From contig NZ_LN831197.1 of NCBI RefSeq assembly GCF_001375535.1, positions 376,093-440,092 on the forward strand: a stretch of DNA of 64,000 bases, in the 5' to 3' direction. The position numbers and the translations under genes were made by a program. Below, in pieces: positions 53,956-64,000 of the stretch. The stretch comes from Bacillus niameyensis. Its GTDB lineage: Bacteria > Bacillota > Bacilli > Bacillales > Bacillaceae_C. Under the pieces are notes generated by a model. That model ran no database searches. It had not been told where the DNA came from and worked only from the letters and a program-made list of their open reading frames with translations. Numbering within the stretch: position 1 is the first letter of the stretch; each line of letters starts with the position of its first letter.

Positions 53956-54981
53956 GTGTTATCAGATCGTCAACTACTTATATTACAGGTTATTATTGAT
54001 GATTTTATTCGATCAGCACAACCCGTCGGCTCAAGAACATTATCAAAAAGGATTCCAATTTCGCTTAGCTCGGCAACGATCAGAAATGAAATGGCCGATC
54101 TAGAGGAGTGGGGGTTTATTGAGAAAACTCACTCATCGTCTGGTAGAGTACCTTCTGAAAAAGGATATCGATACTATGTGGATCATTTACTATCCCCTGA
54201 AGAGCTTAATATAAACGATATTAATAAGATTCATTCGATATTCAACGAAAGAATGTATGAGCTTGAAAATATAGCGCAAAAATCTGCCAAAATTCTTTCA
54301 GAACTGACTAACTATACGGCCATTTTGTTAGGTCCTGCTGTGAAAGAGAATCGCCTAAAGAGACTACAAATTGTACCTTTAAATGAAGATACGGCTGTTG
54401 CGATCATTATTACCGATACGGGTCATGTGGAGAACCGAATCTTTACTTTGCCTGATACGATTGCTTCAGGGGAAATAGAAAAATTAGTAAATATTTTAAA
54501 TGACAAGCTGTCAGGTGTTCCAATTGCTGATTTGAAAAGTACTATCGATAAAGAAGTGGCATACCTACTTCAACGTAATATTGAACATTACGATTATCTA
54601 TTTAGAATTTTATTAGATACAGTTGAGATTCCAGCAGGAGATCGATTGTTCTTCGGCGGTAAGATGAATATGCTTAACCATGCCGAATTTAATGATCTTA
54701 AAAAAGTTCGCTCTTTAATAGATATGATTGAAGCAGAAGATGGATTGTATGAGTTGTTTAAACATACACCACGAGGAATAAATGTCAAAATTGGAAAAGA
54801 AAATAAAAATTTAATGATGGAGGATTGTAGCCTCATTACTGCTACATACTCCATAGGTAGTGACGATGTTGGAACAATCGCTATATTGGGCCCTACAAGA
54901 ATGGAATATTCTAGAGTGATCAGCCTGCTAGATGTTATTAGTAAAGACATTAGTTTAGTTTTAACGAATCTGTATCGTTAA
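53956..54981 (+). CDS. hrcA: Heat-inducible transcription repressor HrcA
   Basis: Dimeric repressor binding CIRCE, kept active by GroEL. About 341 residues. N-terminal winged helix [20 protein letters not shown] to [18 protein letters not shown], a GAF-like middle, an inserted dimerisation region, and the C-terminal [10 protein letters not shown] segment. GTG at 53956 (matching the family MLxDRQLL start) or the GTG just before it at 53953; AGAGGTGAT serves both. First gene of hrcA-grpE-dnaK-dnaJ. Confidence 0.96.
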   Translation: MLSDRQLLILQVIIDDFIRSAQPVGSRTLSKRIPISLSSATIRNEMADLEEWGFIEKTHSSSGRVPSEKGYRYYVDHLLSPEELNINDINKIHSIFNERMYELENIAQKSAKILSELTNYTAILLGPAVKENRLKRLQIVPLNEDTAVAIIITDTGHVENRIFTLPDTIASGEIEKLVNILNDKLSGVPIADLKSTIDKEVAYLLQRNIEHYDYLFRILLDTVEIPAGDRLFFGGKMNMLNHAEFNDLKKVRSLIDMIEAEDGLYELFKHTPRGINVKIGKENKNLMMEDCSLITATYSIGSDDVGTIAILGPTRMEYSRVISLLDVISKDISLVLTNLYR

Positions 54982-55039
54982 ATCGATAAAGGGCAATATT
55001 GAAGAAATCAGCCAATTTTCCGATTCGTTTTATTAATTG

Positions 55040-55148
55040 TTTATTAGTCGCTATCGCTTTTATTTAGCGCTCTAGCGACTAGTGAACTTTCCACATATCT
55101 ACAACGATGAGTCAACATCAGTTCGCTTTGTACGTCGCGTACGCTTTT
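55040..55148. repeat. Family-A repeat fragment within the hrcA operon
   Basis: Shares AGTGAACTTTCCAC and GAGTCAACATC-GTTCGC pieces with repeat copy 2, in a shorter and more altered form. It separates hrcA from grpE by 190 bp, in the middle of the heat-shock operon, where it would be transcribed. Confidence 0.55.
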
Positions 55149-55172
55149 ATTTTAAGGAGGTGAATGGTAATA

Positions 55173-55760
55173 ATGAACGAAGAAATGAAAAAACATACTG
55201 AAGGTAATGAACAGACAGAAGAAGCGGTTGAAACCATTATTAGTGATGAGCTGGAAGTTGAAACCCAAGCAGATGCTCAGGGAACTGACAATCAGGAAGA
55301 AAATAAACCATCTGAACAATTGGATGAATTAAAGGCAAAATTAGATGAAGCTGAAAACCGTTATCTCCGTCTATATGCTGATTTTGAAAATTTCCGTCGA
55401 CGTGCCCGATTAGATCAAGAGGCAGGCGAAAAATATAGAGCACAAAGTTTAATGACTAATCTATTGCCAGCGATTGATAATTTAGAACGTGCCATCGCGA
55501 TAGAGCCTGAAAATGAGCAAACTAAGGCACTTCTTGAAGGGGTGAAAATGGTCTACCGTGCGGTGATCGACGCCCTCAAACAAGAAGGTGCAGAACAAAT
55601 TGAGGCGGTTGGGGTGGAATTTGACCCGAATTTCCATCAGGCTGTTATGCAAATAGAAGACGAACAATACGGTTCGAACATTGTTATTGAAGAATTTCAA
55701 AAAGGATATAAATTGAAAGATCGTGTAATTCGACCATCTATGGTTAAAGTAAACCGTTAA
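55173..55760 (+). CDS. grpE: Nucleotide exchange factor GrpE
   Basis: Releases ADP from DnaK. 195 residues: an acidic disordered N-terminus (about 1-48), a long dimerising helix ([20 protein letters not shown] to YRAQSL), and the C-terminal beta domain that contacts DnaK ([28 protein letters not shown]). Start: ATG at 55173 (MNEEMKK), though an ATG at 55164 is in frame and sits directly on AAGGAGGTGA. dnaK begins 29 bp downstream. Confidence 0.95.
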   Translation: MNEEMKKHTEGNEQTEEAVETIISDELEVETQADAQGTDNQEENKPSEQLDELKAKLDEAENRYLRLYADFENFRRRARLDQEAGEKYRAQSLMTNLLPAIDNLERAIAIEPENEQTKALLEGVKMVYRAVIDALKQEGAEQIEAVGVEFDPNFHQAVMQIEDEQYGSNIVIEEFQKGYKLKDRVIRPSMVKVNR

Positions 55761-55783
55761 ACCTACATACTTTTAGGAGGTAA

Positions 55784-57625
<1,842 letters not shown>

Positions 57626-57640
57626 TTGTTTTTTCTAAAA

Positions 57641-57680
57641 AAGTGCCAAAGCCTATTCTCCCGGCTTTGGCATTTTCCTT
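57641..57680 (+). terminator. Terminator between dnaK and dnaJ
   Basis: TGCCAAAGCC (57644-57653) pairs with GGCTTTGGCA (57663-57672), then TTTTCCTT. Probably lets some transcription through to dnaJ. Confidence 0.85.
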
Positions 57681-57751
57681 CTTGCGGTTCAATCTATATT
57701 TAATTTATGGTAAAATAAACGTTATGTGAAAAGATTCGGGAGTGTGTTTAT

Positions 57752-58876
57752 ATGAGTAAACGAGATTATTATGAAGTGCTGGGAGTAGAGAAAGATGCTT
57801 CCAAAGATGAAATAAAAAAAGCGTATCGTCGATTGTCAAAGAAATACCACCCTGACATAAACAAGGAAGCTGGAGCAGATGAGAAATTTAAAGAAATAAC
57901 TGAAGCATATGAAATACTTAGTGATGATCAAAAAAGAGCTCAGTTCGACCAATTTGGCCATGAAGGACCACAAGGCTTTGGTGGTGGCGGTGGCGGCTTT
58001 GGCGGCGCAGACTTTGGCTTCGGAGGCTTTGAAGACATATTCAATACCTTTTTTGGTGGTGGCGGACGCCGAGATCCGAATGCGCCAAGACAAGGTGCCG
58101 ATCTTCAATATACAATGAATTTATCTTTTGAAGATGCTGTTTTTGGCAAAGAAACGATTATTGAAATTCCACGGGAAGAAACATGTGATACTTGTAATGG
58201 AAATGGTGCTAAACCTGGTACTACACCTGAAACATGCCCTCATTGTAAAGGTAGCGGGCAGATGAATGTTGAACAAAACACTCCTTTTGGACGCATTGTA
58301 AACCGACGAGTTTGTCATCATTGTCATGGTACAGGTAAATTGATTAAAGAAAAATGCTCCACATGTGGTGGAGATGGTCAAGTGAAAAAACGGAAAAAGA
58401 TCAAAATAAATATTCCAAAAGGTGTGGATGATGGACAGCAAATGCGCGTGTCTGGAGAAGGTGAACCTGGAGTCAATGGTGGTCCTTCTGGAGATTTATA
58501 TGTCGTGTTTCAAGTTAAGGACCATGAATTCTTTGAACGTGATGGTGATGACATATATTGCGAAATGCCTCTTACCTTTGTTCAAGCTTCACTTGGTGAT
58601 GAAATTGAAGTACCTACCTTATACGGTAAGGTTAAGTTAAAGATTCCGGCTGGAACTCAAACCGGTACAAAATTCCGTTTGCGCGGAAAAGGTGTGCAAA
58701 ATGTACGGGGATATGGTATTGGAGATCAGCATGTTCTAGTGAAAATTATTACTCCAACGAAATTGTCCGAGCAACAAAAACAACTTCTCAGAGATTTTGC
58801 GGAAATTAGCGGTAAAGTTCCTGATGAACACCAAGAAAGTTTTTTTGATAAAGTTAAACGAGCGTTTAAAAGTTAA
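57752..58876 (+). CDS. dnaJ: Chaperone DnaJ (Hsp40, class A)
   Basis: Co-chaperone that stimulates DnaK. 374 residues: J domain (about 1-70) with HPD in KYHPDINK, a Gly/Phe-rich linker (about 76-110), the zinc domain with all four CxxCxGxG repeats ([32 protein letters not shown]; about 145-208), and the C-terminal substrate domains. RBS GGGAGTG. Followed by prmA after 23 bp, so the protein-modification genes downstream may share heat-shock transcription. Confidence 0.98.
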   Translation: MSKRDYYEVLGVEKDASKDEIKKAYRRLSKKYHPDINKEAGADEKFKEITEAYEILSDDQKRAQFDQFGHEGPQGFGGGGGGFGGADFGFGGFEDIFNTFFGGGGRRDPNAPRQGADLQYTMNLSFEDAVFGKETIIEIPREETCDTCNGNGAKPGTTPETCPHCKGSGQMNVEQNTPFGRIVNRRVCHHCHGTGKLIKEKCSTCGGDGQVKKRKKIKINIPKGVDDGQQMRVSGEGEPGVNGGPSGDLYVVFQVKDHEFFERDGDDIYCEMPLTFVQASLGDEIEVPTLYGKVKLKIPAGTQTGTKFRLRGKGVQNVRGYGIGDQHVLVKIITPTKLSEQQKQLLRDFAEISGKVPDEHQESFFDKVKRAFKS

Positions 58877-58899
58877 ATAGAAGAACGAGGCGGTCTGCT

Positions 58900-59838
58900 A
58901 TGAATTGGCTAGAAATAAGTATACACACATCTAATGAGGCTGTTGAGGCCATTGCTAATATCCTTCACGAATCTGGCGCAAGCGGTGTTGTGATTGAAGA
59001 TCCGGCAGAACTAACAAAAGAACGGGAAAATCGCTTTGGAGAAATCGTTGAGCTGAATCCAGCTGACTTTCCTGAAGAAGGCGTAATAATCAAAGCGTAT
59101 TTACCTGTTAATAGCTTTATTGGTGAAACAGTTGCATCGTTAAAACAAGAAATTACTGATCTTGTGAACTTTGGCATCGATATTGGTAAGAATAATGTAA
59201 CGACCACAGAGGTGAAAGAAGAAGATTGGGCGACCGCTTGGAAGCAATATTATCATCCTGTCAAAATTTCAGACCGTTTTACGATTGTACCTACCTGGGA
59301 AAACTATAAACGCATTACAAGTGAAGAATTAATTATAGAATTGGATCCAGGTATGGCATTTGGGACTGGTACGCACCCAACTACTGTTATGTGTATTCAA
59401 GCGCTTGAAAGAACTGTTAGGGAAGACGATACAGTAGTAGATGTTGGAACGGGATCAGGCGTATTAAGTATAGCAAGTGCCTTAGTTGGTGCTCACAAAG
59501 TAATTGCGCTTGATTTAGATGAGGTAGCTGTAGAATCGGCAAAGGAAAATGTGCAAATTAATCAAGTAAATCATATTGTCGATGTTCGCCAAGGTGATTT
59601 GTTACATGGTATTAAGGGCAAAGCCGACGTAGTAGTCGCAAACATTTTGGCCGATGTGATTGTCGGTTTCACAGATGATGCAGCAACTGTTGTGAAGCAA
59701 GGAGGCTATTTTATTACATCAGGAATCATCCAACAAAAAAAGTTTGAGGTTAAAGATGCACTAGAGTCAGCAGGGTTTGAAATAGTAGAAACATTAGTGA
59801 TGGAAGATTGGATAGCTTTTATCGCAAGAAGATTATAA
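58900..59838 (+). CDS. prmA: Ribosomal protein L11 methyltransferase PrmA
   Basis: Methylates L11 using SAM. 312 residues: an N-terminal ferredoxin-like substrate domain ([20 protein letters not shown]), a linker, and the class I methyltransferase domain with [12 protein letters not shown] (about 178-189), [12 protein letters not shown] and ANILADVI. The [13 protein letters not shown] segment is the family signature. RBS in GAACGAGGCGG. Part of dnaJ-prmA-rsmE-mtaB; matches B. subtilis YqeT. Confidence 0.95.
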   Translation: MNWLEISIHTSNEAVEAIANILHESGASGVVIEDPAELTKERENRFGEIVELNPADFPEEGVIIKAYLPVNSFIGETVASLKQEITDLVNFGIDIGKNNVTTTEVKEEDWATAWKQYYHPVKISDRFTIVPTWENYKRITSEELIIELDPGMAFGTGTHPTTVMCIQALERTVREDDTVVDVGTGSGVLSIASALVGAHKVIALDLDEVAVESAKENVQINQVNHIVDVRQGDLLHGIKGKADVVVANILADVIVGFTDDAATVVKQGGYFITSGIIQQKKFEVKDALESAGFEIVETLVMEDWIAFIARRL

Positions 59839-59850
59839 TGGGGTGTACCG

Positions 59851-60603
59851 ATGCAGCGCTACTTTATAAATGAAAAATACAGCGGTCAAGAAAAAGTTAT
59901 AATTTCTGGGGAAGATTATCACCATATCCTTCGAGTCATGAGAATGACAGAAGGAGATGAATTTTGGAGTGTATTTCTAAATTCGGAAACAGCATTAGTG
60001 AAAATAACTCAGATTACAGATTCTTCTGTTGAAGCAGAAATTATAAAGTGGGAAACTGTTGAAAAAGAACTTCCTGTTTTTGTAGCTGTAGCGAGCGGAT
60101 TGCCTAAAGGAGATAAATTGGAGTGGATTATTCAAAAAGGAACCGAGCTAGGTGCATCTCAATTTATTCCCTTTAACGCTAAACGCTCCGTAGTGAAATG
60201 GGATCAAAAAAAGGCTGAGAAGAAAGTACTTCGATGGGAGAAAATTGCCAAAGAAGCAGCAGAACAAGCACACCGTCAAAAGACCCCTATTATCCAATCT
60301 CCTATTGAATTTAAGGAGTTAATTCAATTAGGTGAAAACTTTAATTGGAAAATTCTTGCTTATGAGGAAGCAGCAAAAACAGGAGAAGTTGGTAATTTCT
60401 CGAAAATTCTTCAAAGAGTCCAACCTTCCGAAAAAATATTATTTGTGTTTGGTCCAGAAGGCGGGATTAGTGACCATGAAAAGGGCTTATTAGAAGAACA
60501 TGGCTTTCAAATATGCGGACTTGGACCTAGAATTTTAAGAACGGAAACAGCACCTCTTTATGCACTTGCTGCTGTTTCCTACCATTTTGAATTAATGAGG
60601 TGA
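59851..60603 (+). CDS. rsmE: 16S rRNA m3U1498 methyltransferase RsmE
   Basis: SPOUT-class methyltransferase acting on 16S rRNA. 250 residues: an N-terminal PUA-like domain (QRYFINEKYSGQEKVIISGEDYHHILRVMRM) and a C-terminal trefoil-knot SAM domain with FVFGPEGGISDHEK and LGPRILRTETAPLYAL, both invariant blocks. Starts 12 bp after prmA behind GGGGTG; mtaB starts 6 bp after its stop, with a ribosome site inside the rsmE end. Confidence 0.95.
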   Translation: MQRYFINEKYSGQEKVIISGEDYHHILRVMRMTEGDEFWSVFLNSETALVKITQITDSSVEAEIIKWETVEKELPVFVAVASGLPKGDKLEWIIQKGTELGASQFIPFNAKRSVVKWDQKKAEKKVLRWEKIAKEAAEQAHRQKTPIIQSPIEFKELIQLGENFNWKILAYEEAAKTGEVGNFSKILQRVQPSEKILFVFGPEGGISDHEKGLLEEHGFQICGLGPRILRTETAPLYALAAVSYHFELMR

Positions 60604-60609
60604 ATTGTG

Positions 60610-61962
60610 ATGTCAAGTGTTGCTTTCCATACATTAGGATGTAAAGTAAACCATTATGAAACAGAAGCTATATGGCAATTATTTAAAAATAAAGGATATG
60701 ACCGAGTCGATTTTGAAAGTATCGCGGATGTCTATGTCATTAATACATGTACAGTTACAAACACTGGGGATAAAAAAAGCCGCCAGGTTATTCGTCGAGC
60801 TGTTCGAAAAAATCCAGATGCGGTTATTTGTGTAACAGGTTGTTATGCACAAACCTCTCCTGCTGAAATTATGGCCATTCCAGGGGTAGATGTAGTTGTA
60901 GGTACGCAGGATAGGGTAAAAATGTTGGACTACATTGAACAATATAAGCAAGAGAGACAACCGATCAATGGAGTCGGCAATATAATGAAAAATCGCGTGT
61001 ATGAAGAATTAGATGTTCCTGCTTTCACAGACCGGACTCGGGCCTCCTTAAAAATTCAAGAAGGCTGTAATAACTTTTGTACGTTTTGTATTATTCCATG
61101 GGCACGTGGTTTGATGCGTTCTCGTGATCCAAAGGAAGTTATTCGTCAAGCTCAGCAACTTGTTGATGCAGGATATAAGGAAATAGTTTTAACAGGAATT
61201 CATACTGGCGGATATGGCGAGGATTTGAAAGACTATAATCTAGCCGCTCTATTACGTGATCTTGAAGCCCAAGTTAAGGGACTTAAAAGAATTCGTATAT
61301 CATCTATAGAAGCTAGCCAGTTAACGGATGAAGTGATTGATGTGATTGAGAATTCGAAATTAGTTGTCCGTCATTTACATATTCCAATTCAATCAGGCTC
61401 CAATACTGTCCTAAAAAGAATGCGTAGAAAGTATACAATGGAATTCTTTGCTGAACGGATAATAAAACTTAAAAAAGCTTTACCAGGTTTAGCGATAACA
61501 TCTGATGTCATTGTGGGGTTCCCTGGAGAAACAGAAGAAGAATTTATGGAGACTTATAATTTTATTAAAGAACATAAATTCTCTGAGTTACACGTATTTC
61601 CTTATTCTAAGCGAACTGGTACACCTGCAGCGAGAATGACAGATCAAATTGATGAAGATATAAAGAACGATCGTGTCCATCGCTTAATTTCATTATCAGA
61701 CCAACTTGCTAAAGAGTATGCATCGCAATTTGAAGATGAGATCCTTGAAGTGATTCCGGAAGAGGCATACAAGGAAAATCCAAATTCTGGTTTATATGAA
61801 GGATTTACGGATAATTATTTAAAAGTTGTTTTTCCGGCAACTGAAGACATGGTTGGAAAGTTGGTAAAAGTAAAAATATCGCAAGCAGGCTATCCGTATA
61901 ATGAGGGGAAATTTGTTCGTGTAATGGATAATGTAGAAGAAACTAATTCGATGGCTATGTGA
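60610..61962 (+). CDS. mtaB: tRNA t6A37 methylthiotransferase MtaB
   Basis: Radical SAM enzyme converting t6A37 to ms2t6A in tRNA-Lys. 450 residues. N-terminal MTTase domain with its cluster cysteines in LGCKVN (C11), NTCTVT (about C47) and TGCYAQ (about C81); radical-SAM CNNFCTFC (about 152-159, C-x3-C-x2-C); C-terminal TRAM domain. ATG at 60610 follows GAGGTGA by 6 bp. Acts on the same base that TcdA can modify. Confidence 0.95.
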   Translation: MSSVAFHTLGCKVNHYETEAIWQLFKNKGYDRVDFESIADVYVINTCTVTNTGDKKSRQVIRRAVRKNPDAVICVTGCYAQTSPAEIMAIPGVDVVVGTQDRVKMLDYIEQYKQERQPINGVGNIMKNRVYEELDVPAFTDRTRASLKIQEGCNNFCTFCIIPWARGLMRSRDPKEVIRQAQQLVDAGYKEIVLTGIHTGGYGEDLKDYNLAALLRDLEAQVKGLKRIRISSIEASQLTDEVIDVIENSKLVVRHLHIPIQSGSNTVLKRMRRKYTMEFFAERIIKLKKALPGLAITSDVIVGFPGETEEEFMETYNFIKEHKFSELHVFPYSKRTGTPAARMTDQIDEDIKNDRVHRLISLSDQLAKEYASQFEDEILEVIPEEAYKENPNSGLYEGFTDNYLKVVFPATEDMVGKLVKVKISQAGYPYNEGKFVRVMDNVEETNSMAM

Positions 61963-61968
61963 TTGTGG

Positions 61969-62001
61969 AAAGCTATCTCGCTTTTGAGGTAGCTTTTTTT
62001 A
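61969..62001 (+). terminator. Terminator after mtaB
   Basis: AAAGCTATCTC (61969-61979) with GAGGTAGCTTT (61986-61996, one G-T), followed by T-run. Ends the hrcA-to-mtaB unit. Confidence 0.85.
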
Positions 62002-62080
62002 TCCGGAATCAAACATCTTGTTGCAACCCTTTTGTGACCCACCAATTTCACTTAATAATATATTTGAAAGGAGAAAGGCC

Positions 62081-62719
62081 ATGATAGCAAACATGATCGA
62101 TCATACATTGTTAAAACCAGATGCAAATAAAGATGAAATAAAGGAATTATGTGAAGAAGCTAAGAAATACGGATTCGCATCAGTATGTGTCAATCCAACC
62201 TGGGTTAGTTATGCAAGTATATTACTGAAGAGCTCAGACGTTAAAGTCTGTACTGTAGTCGGATTTCCTCTTGGTGCAAGCACGGCCGAAACGAAAGCTT
62301 TTGAAACTGATAATGCAATTAAAGCAGGCGCTACAGAAATAGATATGGTGTTGAATATTGGTGCGCTGAAAAGTAATGACTATGAATATGTAGAGCAGGA
62401 CATAAGTGCTGTTTGCACAGCGGCAAAAGGAAGAGCCATTGTTAAGGTAATCATTGAGACAAGTCTTCTAACAAATGATGAAAAACAGAAAGCCTGTGAG
62501 TTAGCTAAAAAAGCAGGTGCAGATTATGTGAAGACATCTACAGGCTTTTCAGGTGGCGGTGCAACTGTTGAAGATATTAAACTAATGCGGTATACGGTCG
62601 GTCCAGAACTCGGTGTTAAAGCATCTGGTGGTGTTAAAAGTAGGATTGACGCAGAAAATTTGATTGAAGCTGGTGCTACCAGAATTGGGACGAGTTCAGG
62701 TGTTGCAATTATTAATTAA
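62081..62719 (+). CDS. deoC: Deoxyribose-phosphate aldolase
   Basis: Class I aldolase splitting 2-deoxyribose-5-phosphate to acetaldehyde and glyceraldehyde-3-phosphate. 212 residues, TIM barrel. Catalytic lysine in [16 protein letters not shown] (about 150), the second lysine in [12 protein letters not shown], and KVIIETSLL. The ATG at 62081 follows AAAGGAGAAAGG; the frame is open 21 codons upstream but without a ribosome site. Separate from mtaB by a terminator, and apart from the nupC-pdp-type operon where B. subtilis keeps it. Confidence 0.95.
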   Translation: MIANMIDHTLLKPDANKDEIKELCEEAKKYGFASVCVNPTWVSYASILLKSSDVKVCTVVGFPLGASTAETKAFETDNAIKAGATEIDMVLNIGALKSNDYEYVEQDISAVCTAAKGRAIVKVIIETSLLTNDEKQKACELAKKAGADYVKTSTGFSGGGATVEDIKLMRYTVGPELGVKASGGVKSRIDAENLIEAGATRIGTSSGVAIIN

Positions 62720-62752
62720 TCAATGAGTTTTTAATTAATAATTTTTTTTACC
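62707..62752. terminator. Bidirectional AT terminator between deoC and yqeW
   Basis: A perfect inverted repeat of 13 A/T pairs (62707-62719 with 62731-62743) beginning inside the deoC stop, followed by nine T. Its right arm reaches into the yqeW 3' end. Confidence 0.75.
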
Positions 62753-63664
62753 ATGCATCCAAATTACGAATTTGCCGAACTGTTGGGCAATTGGTAAAAC
62801 CAAAATAGAACAAATGACATTATATATAACACTCGCATGTGCTAGCTGGGTTTCAGGAGAATAGGTCAGTGTCATGCTCACATTGGCCAATACATTAATT
62901 AAAGGCAAAAATAGCAAGGCTCCAGCTAAGTTTAACCAAATATGTGCAAAAGCTGTCAGTCTTGCCTCGTTTCCTGCTCCGATGCTGGCAAAAAGGGCGG
63001 TTGCACATGTTCCAAGGTTAGCCCCCAACATGATAGCTAAACCTGTCTCTAACGGAAAAGTTCCCGTTGCTAAAAAGCTCATTGATATTCCTGTTACAAC
63101 TGTGCTCGATTGAATAAGTGCAGTTAGTAAAGTTCCAGCAAGAAAGGAAAAGATAGTGCTATTCCCCATTAAACTAATTAGATTATCAATAGCCGAAACA
63201 TTTTCCAAGGAGCTAGCTAGCCACTCGAAGCCGTTCATTGATGTGAAAATAATCCCAATTCCTAATAGAATAAAGCCAGCGCTTTTTACTTTGGCATTCT
63301 TTAGAAATTGAAAGATTAGTCCTATGGCTAGTACCGGCAGAATGATTTTCGATAAATCGAATGTGAAGAATTCTAATGTAATGGTCGTTCCAATATTAGT
63401 ACCTAAAATAATGCCAATTGTTTGTGGGAACGTCAGAATACGTGCTGAAACGAGCCCTACAGCAATAACAGTTACTGCAGAGCTACTTTGGAGGACAGCT
63501 GTCATAGCAATTCCTGCTAACATTCCCTTAAAAGGTGAGTTTGTCACTTTTTTCAGCCAATCTTCCATCGCACTTCCAGAAAGATTAAATAGCCCGATTC
63601 TCATCCAAGTCATACCGAGTAAAAATAAAAGTGCCAGAATAATGAAAATAGCAACGTGAAGCAT
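62735..63664 (-). CDS. yqeW: Na/Pi-cotransporter II-related protein YqeW
   Basis: 309 residues with about eight membrane spans in two related halves, each carrying the NPT2-family QSSS/QSST signature (AVLQSSSAVTVIAVGL and ALIQSSTVVTGISMSF) and a GTNIGTT or GANLGTC loop. It likely moves phosphate with sodium. It lacks the C-terminal PhoU domain found on longer relatives. ATG at 63664 chosen since AAGGAGG lies 6 bp before it; the ATG two codons earlier directly touches the ribosome site. Confidence 0.92.
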   Translation of the reverse strand: MLHVAIFIILALLFLLGMTWMRIGLFNLSGSAMEDWLKKVTNSPFKGMLAGIAMTAVLQSSSAVTVIAVGLVSARILTFPQTIGIILGTNIGTTITLEFFTFDLSKIILPVLAIGLIFQFLKNAKVKSAGFILLGIGIIFTSMNGFEWLASSLENVSAIDNLISLMGNSTIFSFLAGTLLTALIQSSTVVTGISMSFLATGTFPLETGLAIMLGANLGTCATALFASIGAGNEARLTAFAHIWLNLAGALLFLPLINVLANVSMTLTYSPETQLAHASVIYNVICSILVLPIAQQFGKFVIWMHGKKNY

Positions 63665-63670
63665 GTCCAT

Positions 63671-63934
63671 CCTCCTTTTTACATCTTATGGTCGAAGATT
63701 TGCTGACATGCCAGAAAGTTCGAATTGTATTAGATAGACTCTCGGAATATAGAGGCGTAAATTTGCTGAGTTTCCAAAAGATTACTGGGAAATGAGCATT
63801 ATTGAAGATTTGGTATTTGTTTTCAAAACCTTTTCAAAAAAAGACATGCCAAAGAAGCGTCTCATATTTATTTATTTTTTTAATAGGTTGTTTTTGTAAA
63901 CATTGTTGCTTACCAGGACAGTGCTTGGTTGATT
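63671..63934. other. Gene-free stretch after yqeW start
   Basis: No ORF with a ribosome site and no hairpin terminator seen. AT-rich, presumably holding the yqeW promoter on the minus strand, which I could not define. Confidence 0.4.
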
Positions 63935-64000
63935 TCCGCTACAGTTGCTCGCTTTCCGCGGGGCGGGCGGTGAGCCTCCTCGGCGTAAACGCCTGTGGGG
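63935..64000 (-). repeat. GC-rich dispersed repeat, family B (inverted, cut by window end)
   Basis: Read on the minus strand it gives GAGGAGGCTCACCGCCCGCC, CGGAAAGCGAGC and GCGGAAATCAAC, matching the right half of the copy at 17080-17211 with a few changes. Confidence 0.8.

Overview
This window is a stretch of a low-GC, endospore-forming Bacillaceae chromosome. The evidence is the gene order, which follows the Bacillus subtilis relA-to-yqeW region almost gene for gene, together with spore genes (sigK, gpr, sda, yqzM), competence genes (comER, comEA, comEB, comEC), strong AAGGAGG ribosome sites, frequent TTG and GTG starts, T-box leaders and a CIRCE element. I cannot name the genus from this sequence.

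Layout. 1-8.8 kb: end of apt, the (p)ppGpp synthetase/hydrolase relA, dtd, a cell-wall amidase with SH3b domains (opposite strand), a small ORF, then a T-box leader and hisS-aspS, followed by a 6S RNA. 8.8-14.7 kb: tcdA, rarA (opposite strand), a YczE-like membrane protein, cymR, and the tRNA-thiolation pair yrvO-mnmA. 14.7-18.5 kb: an insertion relative to the usual mnmA-yrrB junction. It holds a VOC-fold protein, an SAMHD1/dGTPase-like HD protein, two decayed transposase remnants, a GC-rich dispersed repeat and a small exported protein. 18.5-30.5 kb: yrrB, recD2, yrrD, a zinc-ribbon micro-ORF, yrrI, a T-box with alaS, ireB, ruvX, yrzB, mltG, trmR and greA. 30.7-37 kb: pbpI, yrrS, mtnN, an uninterrupted sigK, a divergent pssA/psd pair, and sda with a cluster of DnaA boxes. 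37-42.2 kb: the tightly overlapping operon yqeG-yqeH-aroE-yhbY-nadD-yqeK-rsfS-yqeM (ribosome assembly, NAD and shikimate steps). 42.3-50.4 kb: com genes, yqzM, holA, rpsT, gpr, yqxA. 50.8-64 kb: lepA, hemW, the heat-shock operon hrcA-grpE-dnaK-dnaJ continuing into prmA-rsmE-mtaB, then deoC and yqeW.

The dominant theme is translation quality and regulation: two aminoacyl-tRNA synthetase units under T-boxes, several tRNA-modification enzymes (tcdA, mtaB, yrvO-mnmA, trmR), ribosome assembly and silencing factors, and stringent response. Stress, sporulation and competence regulators are interleaved.

No wholly new multi-gene system is evident. The most interesting signals are: an Asp (GAC) specifier in the T-box in front of hisS-aspS; five DnaA-box-like sites in about 100 bp upstream of sda; spoIIP missing from between gpr and yqxA; yrrN/yrrO/udk missing between trmR and greA, where a structured leader sits instead; an orphan promoter-plus-terminator unit between sigK and pssA; the accessory island at 14.7-18.5 kb; and a dispersed repeat flanked by an exact 33-bp direct repeat before lepA.
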